Below, in pieces: positions 1 through 9,178 of a stretch of DNA of 64,000 nucleotides (positions are counted from its first letter, which is position 1; every line of letters starts with the position of its first letter). The stretch covers positions 1,860,001 through 1,924,000 of the forward strand of contig OZ220699.1 of the NCBI GenBank assembly GCA_965116565.1. The letters run 5' to 3'. Source of the stretch: Bin87 sp965116565. Lineage in GTDB: Bacteria > Chloroflexota > Dehalococcoidia > Lucifugimonadales > UBA3495. The notes under the pieces were generated by a model, which was not told the origin of the DNA, did not search any database, and worked only from the letters and a program-made list of their open reading frames with translations. The translations under genes and the position numbers were made by a program.

Positions 1-1
1 C

Positions 2-841
2 AAGGTGATTTACACCGACTCCGCTGCAGAATACTGGCGGGGCGACGCCAGCTTGACTCACATCGACAGCAGCGGGTCCGTCGACCTCGAAGAAGCGCCG
101 GAGACACGACGCTATCTGTTCGCCGGCACCCAGCACCTGCCGGGAGCGCCGGAGTTGATGATAGGGCAAGGGCCCGATGGCTCCACCGGGATGCATCCCT
201 ACAATGCGGTGGATTACATCCCATTATTGCGCGCCGCGCTTTTGAACCTTGACCGGTGGGTGACCGGAGGCGTTGAACCGCCGCCCAGCCAACACCCCAG
301 GCTCGACGACGGCACGGCCGTTACGCAGTTGTCGTATCTGGGCGCCGCGCCCTCAATCCCGTCGCGCAGCCGACCGGACGCGGATCGGCTGTGGCGGGTG
401 CGCGAGCTCGACGTGGGGCCGGATGCTGATCGTGGTATAGCCTCCTACCCGGTTCGGGAGGGTCGCGAATACCCTCACCTGGTACCCGCGGCGGATGAGG
501 ATGGAAACGATCTGGCGGGCATCCGGCTGCCGGACCTCACCGTGCCCGTGGGGACGCACACCGGTTGGAACCTGAGGCACCCTGACACCGGCGCTCCTGA
601 GCAGTTGATGTCCATGCAGGGCTCGTCCCACTGGTTCCCGGCAACCTCTGACCGGCGGGACGAGGTTGGAGACCCACGCCTGTCGATGGAGGAGCGTTAC
701 ACCAACCGTGAGGCATACGCTGAACTGGTCAAGGCGGAAGCGACCAAGTTGGCGTCCGAGGGGTATCTCCTGTCGGACGACGTTGACCTGGTGGTCCGGT
801 CCTGCCTGGAGCGTTACGACTGCGCCGTCGCCCAGAATTGA
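2..841 (+). CDS. Alpha/beta hydrolase domain protein, C-terminal part (5' truncated)
   Basis: The reading frame is open to the left edge of the window, so this is the C-terminal ~280 residues of a longer protein. The visible start resembles the region of large secreted or cytosolic alpha/beta-hydrolase-domain proteins (Abhydrolase_10-like) that carries a Y-T-x-S/T-A-E-Y-W signature followed by DASLTHID. Substrate is unknown, and the nucleophile serine would lie upstream of the window. The C-terminus ends normally in a TGA. The next features downstream, on the opposite strand, are remnants of a peptide ABC transporter. The family assignment rests only on the motif and on Trp/Tyr-rich composition, so it is moderate. 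Confidence 0.6.
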   Translation, partial: KVIYTDSAAEYWRGDASLTHIDSSGSVDLEEAPETRRYLFAGTQHLPGAPELMIGQGPDGSTGMHPYNAVDYIPLLRAALLNLDRWVTGGVEPPPSQHPRLDDGTAVTQLSYLGAAPSIPSRSRPDADRLWRVRELDVGPDADRGIASYPVREGREYPHLVPAADEDGNDLAGIRLPDLTVPVGTHTGWNLRHPDTGAPEQLMSMQGSSHWFPATSDRRDEVGDPRLSMEERYTNREAYAELVKAEATKLASEGYLLSDDVDLVVRSCLERYDCAVAQN

Positions 842-925
842 TCAGGTCAGGGGAGCGGGGGAAATCTCGCAGAGGTTTCCAGAGCCGACCCGGATTCTGA
901 CGATGGGGGTCCACACCGGGTGCTA

Positions 926-1670
926 TTAGACCGGTTCACGCCCGTCGTCTACCATCAGACCCCACGCCGGCGTGGGGCGCCGGATGCCGGCGCCGAGAAA
1001 GCTCAGGGTGCTCTTCAGGATGATAACGGGCTCCACCTGCAGCGACGCCAGCACCACCAGGCTGTTGAATACGTTTGGAAAGATGTGGCGCGCCATGATG
1101 CGAGGGTGTGAGGACCCCGCGACCCGCGACCTCGCAACGAAGTCCTGCACCCTCACAGACAGAGTTTCTCCGCGCGCCATCCTGGCGTAATGCGCCCAGA
1201 GCAGCAACACCAGCACCACGATGATGGTCGCGAAGCTGGCTCCCAAAGCGGTCACCAGGACGAGGGCCGGCAGGATGATGGGGATGGACAACCCGGCTTG
1301 GATGTCACGGCTACTCTGGCGCCAGGGACCGCCTCGGTGGCGCCATCAAGCAGGAACGCACCGCCATTCCTGACCAATCGGAAAGCGTTGCTCGCCATCA
1401 CCTCTGTGCCGATTTTGGATGGGTCCAATTGGGCTACGACGTTTTTGACGGCGGACTCTCCGTCAATCCAGGCGGGCGGCAATAGGCGGACCCTGAGATC
1501 TCCGGCCAGCGGATCATAGGGCGCGATTACTCCGGCGAAAATCGCTGGTATTACCAGCATGATCATGACCACAGCGATGGGGATCAACGGGTAGCGGCGG
1601 GCCTCGCGCAGAAACCGACGCCCCCTGGAAGTTCGACCCAGGCTCCATCGCCGGAGCGGGAGTTGCCGTT
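926..1670 (-). pseudogene. Remnant of DppC/OppC-type peptide ABC transporter permease
   Basis: Two minus-strand frames together look like a DppC-type permease. The N-terminal piece (about 1650-1290) has a basic leader, a first membrane segment (IPIAVVMIMLVIPAIFAGVI) and the APYDP motif typical of the family. The C-terminal piece (1320-926) has further membrane segments and the EAA-loop-like stretch (RVAGSSHPRIMARHIFPN) that contacts the ATPase. The conserved GTDxxGRDxxSR motif and second membrane helix are missing between them, and the frame changes. The C-terminus stops at LMVDDGREPV, before the last helix. Both an internal deletion and a 3' truncation are therefore present. No function is expected. 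Confidence 0.75.
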
Positions 1671-1951
1671 GGCGCAGCGGTTGCTCCGGCCGCCGCTCGG
1701 AAGGCCGGAGCAGCAGGCGACGGTTACGGCGGAGGTGGAGCTTCGGTTGCGCGTGCTTGAGGCGCCGGAGCTTCCGTTGCCGCCATGACCGGGGCTTCGG
1801 TGGCCGCGGCGGCGGGCGCGCTGGCAGGAGCAGTCTCGGGCTCGCTGCCGCAAGCCGCCGCGACAAGCAACAGCAAGATCACAGGCACGGTGAACGGAAC
1901 GCGATTATTGTTTTGAGCTTGGATCCTTTTGGCTGTCCCTCCATTCCGCAA
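1640..1951 (-). pseudogene. Remnant of substrate-binding lipoprotein (signal peptide and linker only)
   Basis: The minus-strand frame starting with TTG at 1951 encodes a basic N-region, a hydrophobic core (FTVPVILLLLVAAAC) and a lipobox-like AAAC, followed by an Ala/Pro/Thr/Glu-rich linker. This is the usual start of a Chloroflexota solute-binding lipoprotein. A TAA interrupts the linker at about 1722. The same frame then continues as low-complexity linker to about 1640, where the frame of the DppC remnant takes over. The whole ligand-binding domain is missing. The simplest reading is a deletion that joined the lipoprotein linker to the start of dppC. Confidence 0.6.
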
Positions 1952-2327
1952 ATTCGCCCTTTAATGGGACCTGATTTTTGCGGACCCGTAGCCAAATCCC
2001 ATGTCTGACATCAATTTACTCGGTATGATTTATGGCAGTTAACCAACTGTGTCATGCACAAATACGCCTGTTTTCGTAATATATTCGCCTGAAATATACG
2101 GCACGTGTAAGTGCCCATAACAAGTGATATTTTCGTGGCAACCACGTTTGCGAAAAGCAACGCCTCAGCTGCCGTCTCATCGCCAGCAAACCTCGTGGGG
2201 AATCGGCGATTGGCATCGGACATCATCGGCGTGAGCGGGCCAGGTTGGAAACGATCCCGAATTTTGCGAGCCCCCGATCATCGGTTACGGCCGCTGTTGA
2301 TGGAACTATGTTTGAGGCCGTCGTTAC
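1952..2327. other. Non-coding spacer between divergent transporter remnants
   Basis: This is the most AT-rich stretch of the first 10 kb and lies between the minus-strand lipoprotein/DppC remnant and the plus-strand DppB remnant. Short open frames on both strands have no recognisable domain, no good ribosome binding site and no codon pattern like the neighbours. It probably holds the old divergent control region and an inversion or deletion junction. I see no RNA gene in it. Confidence 0.5.
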
Positions 2328-2355
2328 TTGACACCGGGGTGGCCTGGATTATGAT
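2328..2355 (+). promoter_or_regulatory. Sigma70-type promoter upstream of the DppB remnant
   Basis: A perfect -35 TTGACA (2328-2333) is followed after 16 bases by TATGAT (2350-2355). The ATG of the permease is 35 bases downstream. This is inference from consensus match only. Confidence 0.55.
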
Positions 2356-2390
2356 GATGCAACACGCCTGACGAACGCTTGGAGCGACTC

Positions 2391-3307
2391 ATGCGGCGGT
2401 ACATATTCGTCAGAGTCTTGCAGACCATCGTCGCCCTGTGGGCGGTAACGGCTATCGTGTTCGCACTGGCGCGCATTACAGGGAACCCACTCGATACCTT
2501 GCCGTCGTTCGAAGCCACCGTCGAGGACCGCGCTTTGGTGGCATCAGCATGGGGCGTGGACCGGGCTCTGCACGTCCAGTATTTCACCTTCGTAGGAAAC
2601 GCATTGCAGGGACAATTCGGCGAGTCGTTCAAGTGGCGCATGTCCGCGGGTGAGTTGGTGGTGGACCGATTGCCTGCGACTTGGTCGCTCGCAGGGCTGT
2701 CGATCGCGATCGCCACGTTGATTGCGGTTTCCGTGGGTGTCATTACGGCGGCAAAAAGGGATTCCGTTTTCGACTATGGCGGCAAAGCACTGGCGTTGGT
2801 CGGGCAAGCGGCTCCACCGTTCTGGCTTGGGCTGGTGCTCATCGGGGTTTTTGGGTTGGCATTGGATCCGGTGCCTACCTCGGGTCATTCGGGACCCAGT
2901 TCCTATATGTTGCCGGCCGTGTCGCTGGGTCTGTTCTGGGTCGCCGCTCTGATGCGGTTGATTCGGTCCTCGATGCTCGATGCCTTGGACAGCGAGAACG
3001 TTAAACTGGCCCGCGTGAAAGGGCTGCCCGAGTGGAAGGTGATCTGGACACACGCTCCGCAACGCCGCCCCCGCCCCCATCACGTATGTTGGGATCATCC
3101 TGGGTTCATTGCTGGTGGGTTCGGTGTCGATCGAAACGGTGTTCGCCTGGCCCGGCGTCGGCTTTTTGGTTTTCCAGTCCGTGCTGGCGCGGGACTTCTT
3201 GGTGATTCAAACGGGCGTCCTGTTTTTTCAGCATTGTCTACATCGCAACCAACCTCGTCATCGACATTCTTCACGCTCACTTCGACCCGCGTATCCGGTA
3301 TAACTGA
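2391..3307 (+). pseudogene. DppB/OppB-type peptide ABC transporter permease, two frameshifts
   Basis: The N-terminus (MRRYIFVRVLQTIVALWAV) and first ~220 residues are a standard DppB permease with several membrane helices and the SxxxD-x-NVKLARVKGLPEWKVIWTHA loop that docks on the ATPase. Near 3050 the protein continues in the next frame (LRNAAPAPITYVGIILGSLL), which fits a 2-base loss or 1-base gain. At a run of six T (3223-3228) it moves one frame again, and the last part (SIVYIATNLVIDILHAHFDPRIRYN) ends at TGA 3305-3307. Repairing both would give a full-length permease of about 305 residues. Either assembly error or real decay is possible; neighbouring transporter genes are clearly damaged, which favours decay. 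Confidence 0.75.
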
Positions 3308-3393
3308 CCCCACGGTTCGGAAACCTGTGGACCACCGCGGACGGGCCGTCGTTTCATTAAACTTTTCGTTACCCCGCACAGGAGCACCAGATC

Positions 3394-4203
3394 ATGACGA
3401 CTTCGGGCCAGAACGGCGTAATTTCGGTAGTGATACACGGGGCGACGGGACGCATGGGCGCCGAAACGGTGCGCGCTGTGTCCGGCGCCGCCGACGTGAA
3501 TCTGGTGGGCGCTACCTGCCACACCCCGCGAGGCGACGCGCTGCCGACCCCCGCCGGCGAGGTGCCGCTGTCCACCGATTTGGCTTCAATCCTGGACTCC
3601 ACGAAACCGATGGTGATGGTGGAATTTACCCACGCCGAGGCGTGCATGGAGGCGGCGCCACTCGCGGCCGACCGAGGCATTCACATGGTTCTGGGCGCCA
3701 GCGGGCTGAACGCCGGGCAATTGCAGACGCTGGACACCATGAGTAGAGAACACGGCATCGGGATCATTGTCGCGCCGAATTTTGCCCTGGGCGCCGTAGT
3801 GCTGAAAAAACTGGCCGAACAGGCCGCCGCGTTTTTCGACTACGTGGACGTGGTCGAGGCTCACCACGAGATGAAGATTGACTCGCCGTCCGGCTTCTCG
3901 ATGGCGATCGCCCGCGGGATGCGGGAACAGCGCGATGCAGATTTCCAGCGAAACGAGGCCACCGTGCACAATCTGCCTGAGACGCGCGGGGGTGACATCG
4001 GTGGGGCGGGCATCCACAGCTTGCGGCTGCCGGGTCGCAGCGCGCACCACGAGGTGATCTTTGGGGCGTCCGGACAGACCTTGAGCATCCGCCACGACAC
4101 TCTTGGGCGCGATTGCTATATGCCCGGCGTGTTGAGATGCGTCAGGGAAGTGGTGCATCGGCCCGGGCTGACAGTCGGTTTGGAAACCGTATTGGGTCTG
4201 TGA
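3394..4203 (+). CDS. dapB: 4-hydroxy-tetrahydrodipicolinate reductase
   Basis: This enzyme reduces 4-hydroxy-tetrahydrodipicolinate (from DapA) to tetrahydrodipicolinate with NAD(P)H in the diaminopimelate/lysine pathway. The 269-residue product has the dinucleotide-binding motif HGATGRMG at residues 15-22 and the catalytic block EAHHEMKIDSPSG (His157, His158, Lys161), which corresponds to the family's E-x-HHxxKxDAPSGTA. The final alanine-threonine part of that block is replaced by GFS. Length is normal. The gene is first in a dapB-asd-dapA run, with asd 261 bases downstream, and follows the decayed permease by 86 bases. A cytosolic homotetramer is expected. Confidence 0.92.
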   Translation: MTTSGQNGVISVVIHGATGRMGAETVRAVSGAADVNLVGATCHTPRGDALPTPAGEVPLSTDLASILDSTKPMVMVEFTHAEACMEAAPLAADRGIHMVLGASGLNAGQLQTLDTMSREHGIGIIVAPNFALGAVVLKKLAEQAAAFFDYVDVVEAHHEMKIDSPSGFSMAIARGMREQRDADFQRNEATVHNLPETRGGDIGGAGIHSLRLPGRSAHHEVIFGASGQTLSIRHDTLGRDCYMPGVLRCVREVVHRPGLTVGLETVLGL

Positions 4204-4464
4204 TCGCCTGAACGGCTCACCCTGCCGTATGGACTCACGTGGGAGGCGGGTGTAACCTTAAATTAGCGATCTCCTGATTCCCGCGACTACATTTGGAGCC
4301 AATACCCGGGAAAGTGTCTCTTGTCGGATGCGCCGGCGCATCACCGCAGGTTGGCCGACTGCCGTGAATGGCGTCATTGAAACCGCGGCCAGGGACGATT
4401 CGTAGATTTCTGCAACGGAATGTTGCGTGGTAAACATCTGAACCACGTTGTATCCAGGAGTGCA

Positions 4465-5496
4465 ATGGACTTACAGGGACTTAAACTTGCGATAGTTGGA
4501 GCCACCGGCGCGGTTGGTCAGGAAACTCTGCGCCTGATTGAGTCGAGATATCCGCAGCATAAGAATCTCAAGCTTCTGGCGTCCAAGCGCTCGGCTGGCC
4601 GCAGGATCGACGTGAATGGGGAGACATTCACAGTGGCCGAGACCACCGAAGATTCGTTCGACGACGTTGATATCGCTTTTATCTCCGTGAGCACTGAAGC
4701 CTCGCGCCACTTTGGCCCGATGGCAGCCGCGGCCGGAGCGATGGTGATCGACGACTCGAGCGCGTTCAGAATGGACCCAAACGTGCCGTTGGTGGTGCCC
4801 GAGGTGAACGGGGATGATCTTGCCTGGCATGATGGCATCGTGTCTATCCCGAACTGTTCCACGACCCCTCTGGTGATGGTGGCGCACCCGCTGCGCCAGG
4901 CCAGTCCGATCCGACGGATTGTCGCCGACACCTACCAATCCGTCTCCGGCGCCGGCGGCGCGGCGATGAATGAATTGAGGGATCAGACCCGTACTGTTTT
5001 GCACGGTGGGCACGCCGAACCGGATGCGCAACCGCAGCCCACGGCGTTCAACGTGTTTCCTCAAATCGACGGGTTCACTGCGTCGGGGTACACCCGCGAA
5101 GAAGAAAAAATGATCAACGAGAGCCGCAAGATACTCCATGAGCCGGAAATGGCCGTATCTGCGACGTGCGTACGGGTGCCCGTTTTCATCTCTCACTGTG
5201 TCGCGGCGCATTTGGAGTTTGAACAACCGGTGGCGCCGGGTGAGGCGAGGGAATTACTGAGCGGAATGTCGGGAGTGTGTGTCCAGGATGACGCCACAAA
5301 TAACGTTTATCCCACACCTATCGATGCGGCGGGACGCGATGAAGTGTTTGTCGGTCGTATCAGGCAAGACGCTTCCCATCCCAACGGTTTGGCTATGTGG
5401 GTCGTCACCGACAACTTGGTCAAAGGGGCTGCGCTAAATGCGCTGCAAATCGCAGAGCACGCCGTTGAAAAGGGTGTGGTGCGTGGACGACGGTGA
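4465..5496 (+). CDS. asd: Aspartate-semialdehyde dehydrogenase
   Basis: This enzyme converts aspartyl phosphate to aspartate semialdehyde, the precursor shared by lysine/DAP, threonine and methionine. The start ATG at 4465 follows an AGGAG four bases upstream and begins directly before the nucleotide-binding GATGAVG (residues 12-18). The catalytic cysteine is Cys131 in SIPNCSTTPL. A later RVPVFISHCVAAHLEF block holds the substrate-binding basic residues and histidine. The 343-residue length is typical. An in-frame upstream codon at 4420 exists but has no ribosome binding site. It lies between dapB and dapA, which supports its role in supplying the DAP branch. Confidence 0.93.
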   Translation: MDLQGLKLAIVGATGAVGQETLRLIESRYPQHKNLKLLASKRSAGRRIDVNGETFTVAETTEDSFDDVDIAFISVSTEASRHFGPMAAAAGAMVIDDSSAFRMDPNVPLVVPEVNGDDLAWHDGIVSIPNCSTTPLVMVAHPLRQASPIRRIVADTYQSVSGAGGAAMNELRDQTRTVLHGGHAEPDAQPQPTAFNVFPQIDGFTASGYTREEEKMINESRKILHEPEMAVSATCVRVPVFISHCVAAHLEFEQPVAPGEARELLSGMSGVCVQDDATNNVYPTPIDAAGRDEVFVGRIRQDASHPNGLAMWVVTDNLVKGAALNALQIAEHAVEKGVVRGRR

Positions 5497-5561
5497 ATCA
5501 CCAGATAGTCGTCCCGGGCGGCCAATTTCCCACAACTATCGCCCGCGATGCCTCAAATGTG

Positions 5562-5567
5562 TATAAT
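5562..5567 (+). promoter_or_regulatory. Putative -10 box (TATAAT) upstream of dapA
   Basis: A perfect TATAAT lies 86 bases before the dapA ATG, in the 157-base gap after asd. No convincing -35 is seen at 16-18 bases. dapA may therefore have its own weak or activator-dependent promoter in addition to read-through. Confidence 0.35.
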
Positions 5568-5653
5568 GCCCAAAATTAGCATCGGAATGCATTTATCGCC
5601 GCACCAATAGTTTCGCACAATACGACGCGGTTAGAGGCGAGGAGGGACGCATT

Positions 5654-6556
5654 ATGCCTACTGAGATTGGCCGACTCATCACAGCTATGGTCACACCATT
5701 TGATGCCGAAGGGCAGGTCGATTATGAGCAGGCTAAACGTCTAGCGGTAGCTTTGCTGGACTCGGGGACTGACGGGCTGGTAGTAACCGGAACCACCGGA
5801 GAAGGACCGGCGCTGTCCATGGACGAAAAAGCCCGTCTGTACGGTGAAGTTAAAGACGCCATCGGATCGCGTGGCGCGGTGATCGCCGGAACCAGCGACA
5901 ATAACACCACCGCATCCATAGAACTGAGCCGCGAGGCTGAGAAAGCAGGAGCGGATGCCCTGCTCCTCACGGTGCCGGCGTACAACAAGCCCCCTCAGGA
6001 AGGGCTGTTCCAGCATTTCAAAGTTCTGGCTGAATGCACGAACCTGCCGGGTATGCTTTACAACGTGCCGAGTCGCACGAGCCTCAATATGACCAACGAC
6101 ACCACCGTGCGTTTGTCTGAAATCGAAAACATCATTGGGATAAAAGAAGCCAGCAGCGACCCCGTTCAGATAGCTAAAGTAATAAGAGATACTCCGGACG
6201 ACTTCCGTGTGTGGTCGGGCAACGATGACGAAACTTTCGGCATCATGTCCATGGGTGGTTACGGCGTGGTGAGCGTTGCCGCTCACCTCGTTGGGGACCA
6301 GATAAAGCACATGATCGGTTTGACCCTGGAGGGGGACGTGGAAGCCGCCGGCGCTGAACACCTGCGTCTGCTGGACATGTTCAAGGGCCTATTTATAGTG
6401 TCCAACCCAATACCGGTGAAGTACGGCCTCAACAAGGCGGGATTTGACGTGGGTGAACCTCGGCTGCCCCTGGTCCCTCCGGATGACCGCACTGCAGCGC
6501 AATTGGACGAATTGCTGCAGCGGTACGACATAGACATAAATGCGCCGGTGGATTGA
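5654..6556 (+). CDS. dapA: 4-hydroxy-tetrahydrodipicolinate synthase
   Basis: This enzyme condenses pyruvate with aspartate semialdehyde, the first committed step to diaminopimelate and lysine. The 300-residue TIM barrel shows GTTGEG (residues 46-51), which binds substrate, YNVPSRT (136-142) with the catalytic tyrosine, and GIKEASSD with the Schiff-base Lys164. These are the diagnostic DapA residues and separate it from related NanA/KDG aldolases. The ATG follows a GAGGCGAGGAGGGACG sequence. A stable hairpin overlaps the stop codon, so transcription may end here. Confidence 0.93.
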   Translation: MPTEIGRLITAMVTPFDAEGQVDYEQAKRLAVALLDSGTDGLVVTGTTGEGPALSMDEKARLYGEVKDAIGSRGAVIAGTSDNNTTASIELSREAEKAGADALLLTVPAYNKPPQEGLFQHFKVLAECTNLPGMLYNVPSRTSLNMTNDTTVRLSEIENIIGIKEASSDPVQIAKVIRDTPDDFRVWSGNDDETFGIMSMGGYGVVSVAAHLVGDQIKHMIGLTLEGDVEAAGAEHLRLLDMFKGLFIVSNPIPVKYGLNKAGFDVGEPRLPLVPPDDRTAAQLDELLQRYDIDINAPVD

Positions 6557-6569
6557 GCTTCCACCGGCG
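6543..6569 (+). terminator. Hairpin over the dapA stop codon
   Basis: A perfect 10-bp stem (CGCCGGTGGA / TCCACCGGCG) with a 7-base loop includes the dapA stop. No T-run follows, so it is either a weak intrinsic terminator or an RNA-stabilising 3' end. Confidence 0.4.
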
Positions 6570-6701
6570 TCGCCAACTATACACCTATACCTAAATGTGT
6601 CCGATCGGAGACCGGCGGTTAGAATACCTACCGCCTATTGAGTTTACGTTTCGGGCAATCAAATCAAACGCATTAGTCTCGGTAAAGCCAGGAGCAACCA
6701 C

Positions 6702-7598
6702 ATGGCGCTCAAAACCGTGATATTTGTCGATGGACAAAACTTCCGGCATAACCTGCGGGATTTTCACTTTCGATCAGACCCGCCGCATCCCAACAATCCG
6801 GAATATCGACTGGATGAAAAGCACTTCCGTTGGCAGGAATTCTTTCAGGATGCGCTGGGGAAGTTCGATGACATTACCGGTTGGGACCACCAACTGGTGC
6901 GGGTGTATTGGTATTACGCGGAGAGCATAACGCCCTGGTCGCCCAACCTATGGCGAGCCCAACGCATCGTGGACGAACACGGTGGCCGGATTCCTGAACT
7001 CACTCCGGAGTTGGTGATCTCCAAGGCGCAGGATTGGTACGAGCACGAGTTTCGGCGATTCCACCAGTTGCGCAAATCGGTGTTTGAAGAGATTCAGCAA
7101 AACACCAATTTCCTTGAGTTCAAATACGTCGGTCAATATGTGGTGCAGCCTTTCCGGCCCTACCGTCTTGACTACGACTATGACGGAAACATTACCTTCC
7201 AGGGAACGCAGGTGGGGGAAAAGGGTGTCGACATTGGCATAGCGGTCGACATGATTGCGAAGATGGACAGCTTCGACGTCGCGGTGCTGGTGTCCGGCGA
7301 CAGCGACTTCTTCCCCGTAGTGCGTTACCTGAAAGACAACCTGAAGTACGTGTACCATTTCTCGGTTGGACGCGGGGTGGGTCACGACACGCAGTTCTTC
7401 TCCTCGGCGCTGCGCGGTGTGGTCGATTGCTTCCAGGGCTTCGACGAACTGGAACTGCTCAGCAATTACGTGAATGAGAACGCTGGCATCCCGCCGGCCA
7501 TAATGGATACCATCAACGTGCGGACGTCTGAGTTGGAACGCATGCTGGACGACGAGCCGTTGCATTACCGGCGGGAGCCGGAATCCGTACTGCGTTAG
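6702..7598 (+). CDS. NYN domain protein (LabA/DUF88-like, PIN-fold nuclease)
   Basis: The 298-residue protein starts with the NYN signature: IFVDGQN at residues 7-13 supplies the first acidic metal ligand, and VLVSGDSDFFPVVRYL (about 198-213) supplies the second acidic cluster. This PIN-like fold is found in RNA-processing or RNA-degrading nucleases (LabA, Limkain-b1 type). The middle region is rich in aromatic residues and is longer than the minimal domain. A GGAGCAACCAC ribosome site precedes ATG 6702. The gene stands alone and converges with plsC, whose stop is 16 bases away. Its RNA target is unknown. Confidence 0.8.
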   Translation: MALKTVIFVDGQNFRHNLRDFHFRSDPPHPNNPEYRLDEKHFRWQEFFQDALGKFDDITGWDHQLVRVYWYYAESITPWSPNLWRAQRIVDEHGGRIPELTPELVISKAQDWYEHEFRRFHQLRKSVFEEIQQNTNFLEFKYVGQYVVQPFRPYRLDYDYDGNITFQGTQVGEKGVDIGIAVDMIAKMDSFDVAVLVSGDSDFFPVVRYLKDNLKYVYHFSVGRGVGHDTQFFSSALRGVVDCFQGFDELELLSNYVNENAGIPPAIMDTINVRTSELERMLDDEPLHYRREPESVLR

Positions 7599-7613
7599 CC
7601 GGTCGTCGAAAAA

Positions 7614-8303
7614 TCAGTTGGCTGTGTCAATCTCTCGGCCAATATTGCCCAGTGGCTCTCTTGGTCGCAACGCGTCGGCATAGACGCCCCGGTACGATTC
7701 GGGCAGCAGCGCCGCGATCCTCTCCATGATCATGCCGGACACTGAGTTCAGCAGCGGCTTGGTGATTGGCCCATCAACCTGTGGCGGAGTGAAGGGCGTG
7801 CCGATGTTAACCTGCCAGCTTGACAAAGGCACCGGCATGCGCCACGCCGGGAACTTTTCAGTTCCGGCGATTCCAACCGGGAGAATCGGCGCCTGAGTTT
7901 TCAGGGCGAGCCATGCCAGCCCGGTTCGCGCTTGACGTAGTTGTCCGGTTGGGCTGATGCCGCCCTCGGGGAACATCAGGATCGCCTGGTCCCTTTGCAA
8001 GGCCTCCAACGCGTATCGCAACGCCTCTCCCCCGCCCCGTTGACGGTCCAGTGGAACCGCGCCCACCGCGTTGCAATAAAAACGGCCCACCGGCTTGTTC
8101 CAGAGCTCTTTCTTGGCCAAAAAAACTATCGGCCTGGGCAACGCTACTACCAGGGTTCCGGCATCGTTCAGTGAAAGGTGGTTGCTCGCCACCAGGAGGG
8201 GACCGAATGGCGGCATGGCTTCCTGGCCCGTAACTGTCAGACGTCCGGTCACAGACCAAATCGCCTGTCCGAAACGCCGGCTGGGTTGGTACAACCAGGC
8301 CAA
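7614..8303 (-). CDS. plsC: 1-acyl-sn-glycerol-3-phosphate acyltransferase
   Basis: This membrane-associated enzyme acylates lysophosphatidic acid to phosphatidic acid in phospholipid synthesis. The 229-residue product has the NHxxxxD motif (Asn41-His42...Asp47) and the FPEGGIS motif with Glu113, both diagnostic of PlsC-type acyltransferases. It starts at TTG 8303, preceded by GGGAGA. If the cmk frameshift is corrected, the cmk stop falls at 8308-8310, only four bases upstream, so the two are an operon (cmk-plsC is a recurring arrangement). The C-terminal tail after residue ~200 is not conserved. Confidence 0.88.
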   Translation of the reverse strand: MAWLYQPSRRFGQAIWSVTGRLTVTGQEAMPPFGPLLVASNHLSLNDAGTLVVALPRPIVFLAKKELWNKPVGRFYCNAVGAVPLDRQRGGGEALRYALEALQRDQAILMFPEGGISPTGQLRQARTGLAWLALKTQAPILPVGIAGTEKFPAWRMPVPLSSWQVNIGTPFTPPQVDGPITKPLLNSVSGMIMERIAALLPESYRGVYADALRPREPLGNIGREIDTAN

Positions 8304-8307
8304 TTCC

Positions 8308-9040
8308 CTATCTCCCGTGTGTCCCGTGTACTGCGGCGACGGTCGTCGCGGCCTGAATCTCCGATATGACGGTGGCGACCGTTTCCGACAAATTCATGTG
8401 CTCGGTGTTTATGACTATGGCGTCCGTCGGGTATGGTCAACGGAGAGTCCGCACGCTCACTGTCCAGTCGGTCGCGCTGGAGAGTCTCGGCCAGCGCTCG
8501 TTGATAATCGGCGTCGGTTTCCCGCTCCTTTTGTTGCAGGAATCGGCGCCTGGCCCGTACCGCCGGGGGTGCGTCCACGTACAGTTTCACGTGCGCGTCG
8601 GGGAGCACCACCGAGCCTATGTCGCGCCCCACCATCACGATGGCGCCTGCTGCGGCAATTGATCTCTGTTGAGCGACCAACGCCCGGCGAACCGCCGAAC
8701 TCGCGGCGACCGCCGAAACATTCCGATCGACCTCGTCGGACGCCAAATCGCTCGAGTAGAGTTGGCGCCGGTTCACAGTGATCAGGCTCGCGGAGTTGTC
8801 GCCGTCCAACGACATATCGCATTGTTCGGCCAACCGACCCATCACCTTCGCGTCGTTTAAGTCCTCGCGCACGGAGAGAGCGAGCCAGGTAACGGCCCGG
8901 TACATGATCCCAGTGTCGAGGAAACGCAACCCCAACTGTTCCGCCACAGCGCGGCCGACCGTCGATTTCCCGGACGCGACCGGTCCGTCGATTGCGACCA
9001 CCGGGCCCTGATCTGCCGCGTTGTCGCTCGGGTTTCCCAT
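8308..9040 (-). CDS. cmk: Cytidylate kinase, frameshifted near the 3' end
   Basis: This enzyme phosphorylates CMP/dCMP. The P-loop GPVASGKST is at residues 19-27, followed by LRFLDTGIMYRAVTW, a GRDIGSVVLPDA block and RDRLDSERADSPL, all typical of bacterial Cmk. After PLTIPD an extra G in GACGGACGCC (about 8430) throws the frame, which as read runs on to 8249. In the shifted frame the normal C-terminus continues (DAIVINTEHMNLSETVATVI) and ends at TAG 8308-8310, giving about 243 residues and placing the stop just before plsC. The gene is essential in most bacteria, so an assembly error is more likely than inactivation. Confidence 0.85.
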
Positions 9041-9178
9041 GCGCTCGATTATAGCACCGGGGTTGCGCCGCTCCCTCTACAAAGAAACCGAGTCGTCATG
9101 ACCCTTTCGCGCTGGGCGGGAACCCGGTGCGTCCGGCGGTCCCTTGCGGTAACCCGAGGTATCACGGACAATTTCGCC

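Noticed and set aside
2011..2371. Two short opposite ORFs in the spacer between transporter remnants
   Set aside because: No ribosome sites, no domains, and AT-rich non-coding composition.
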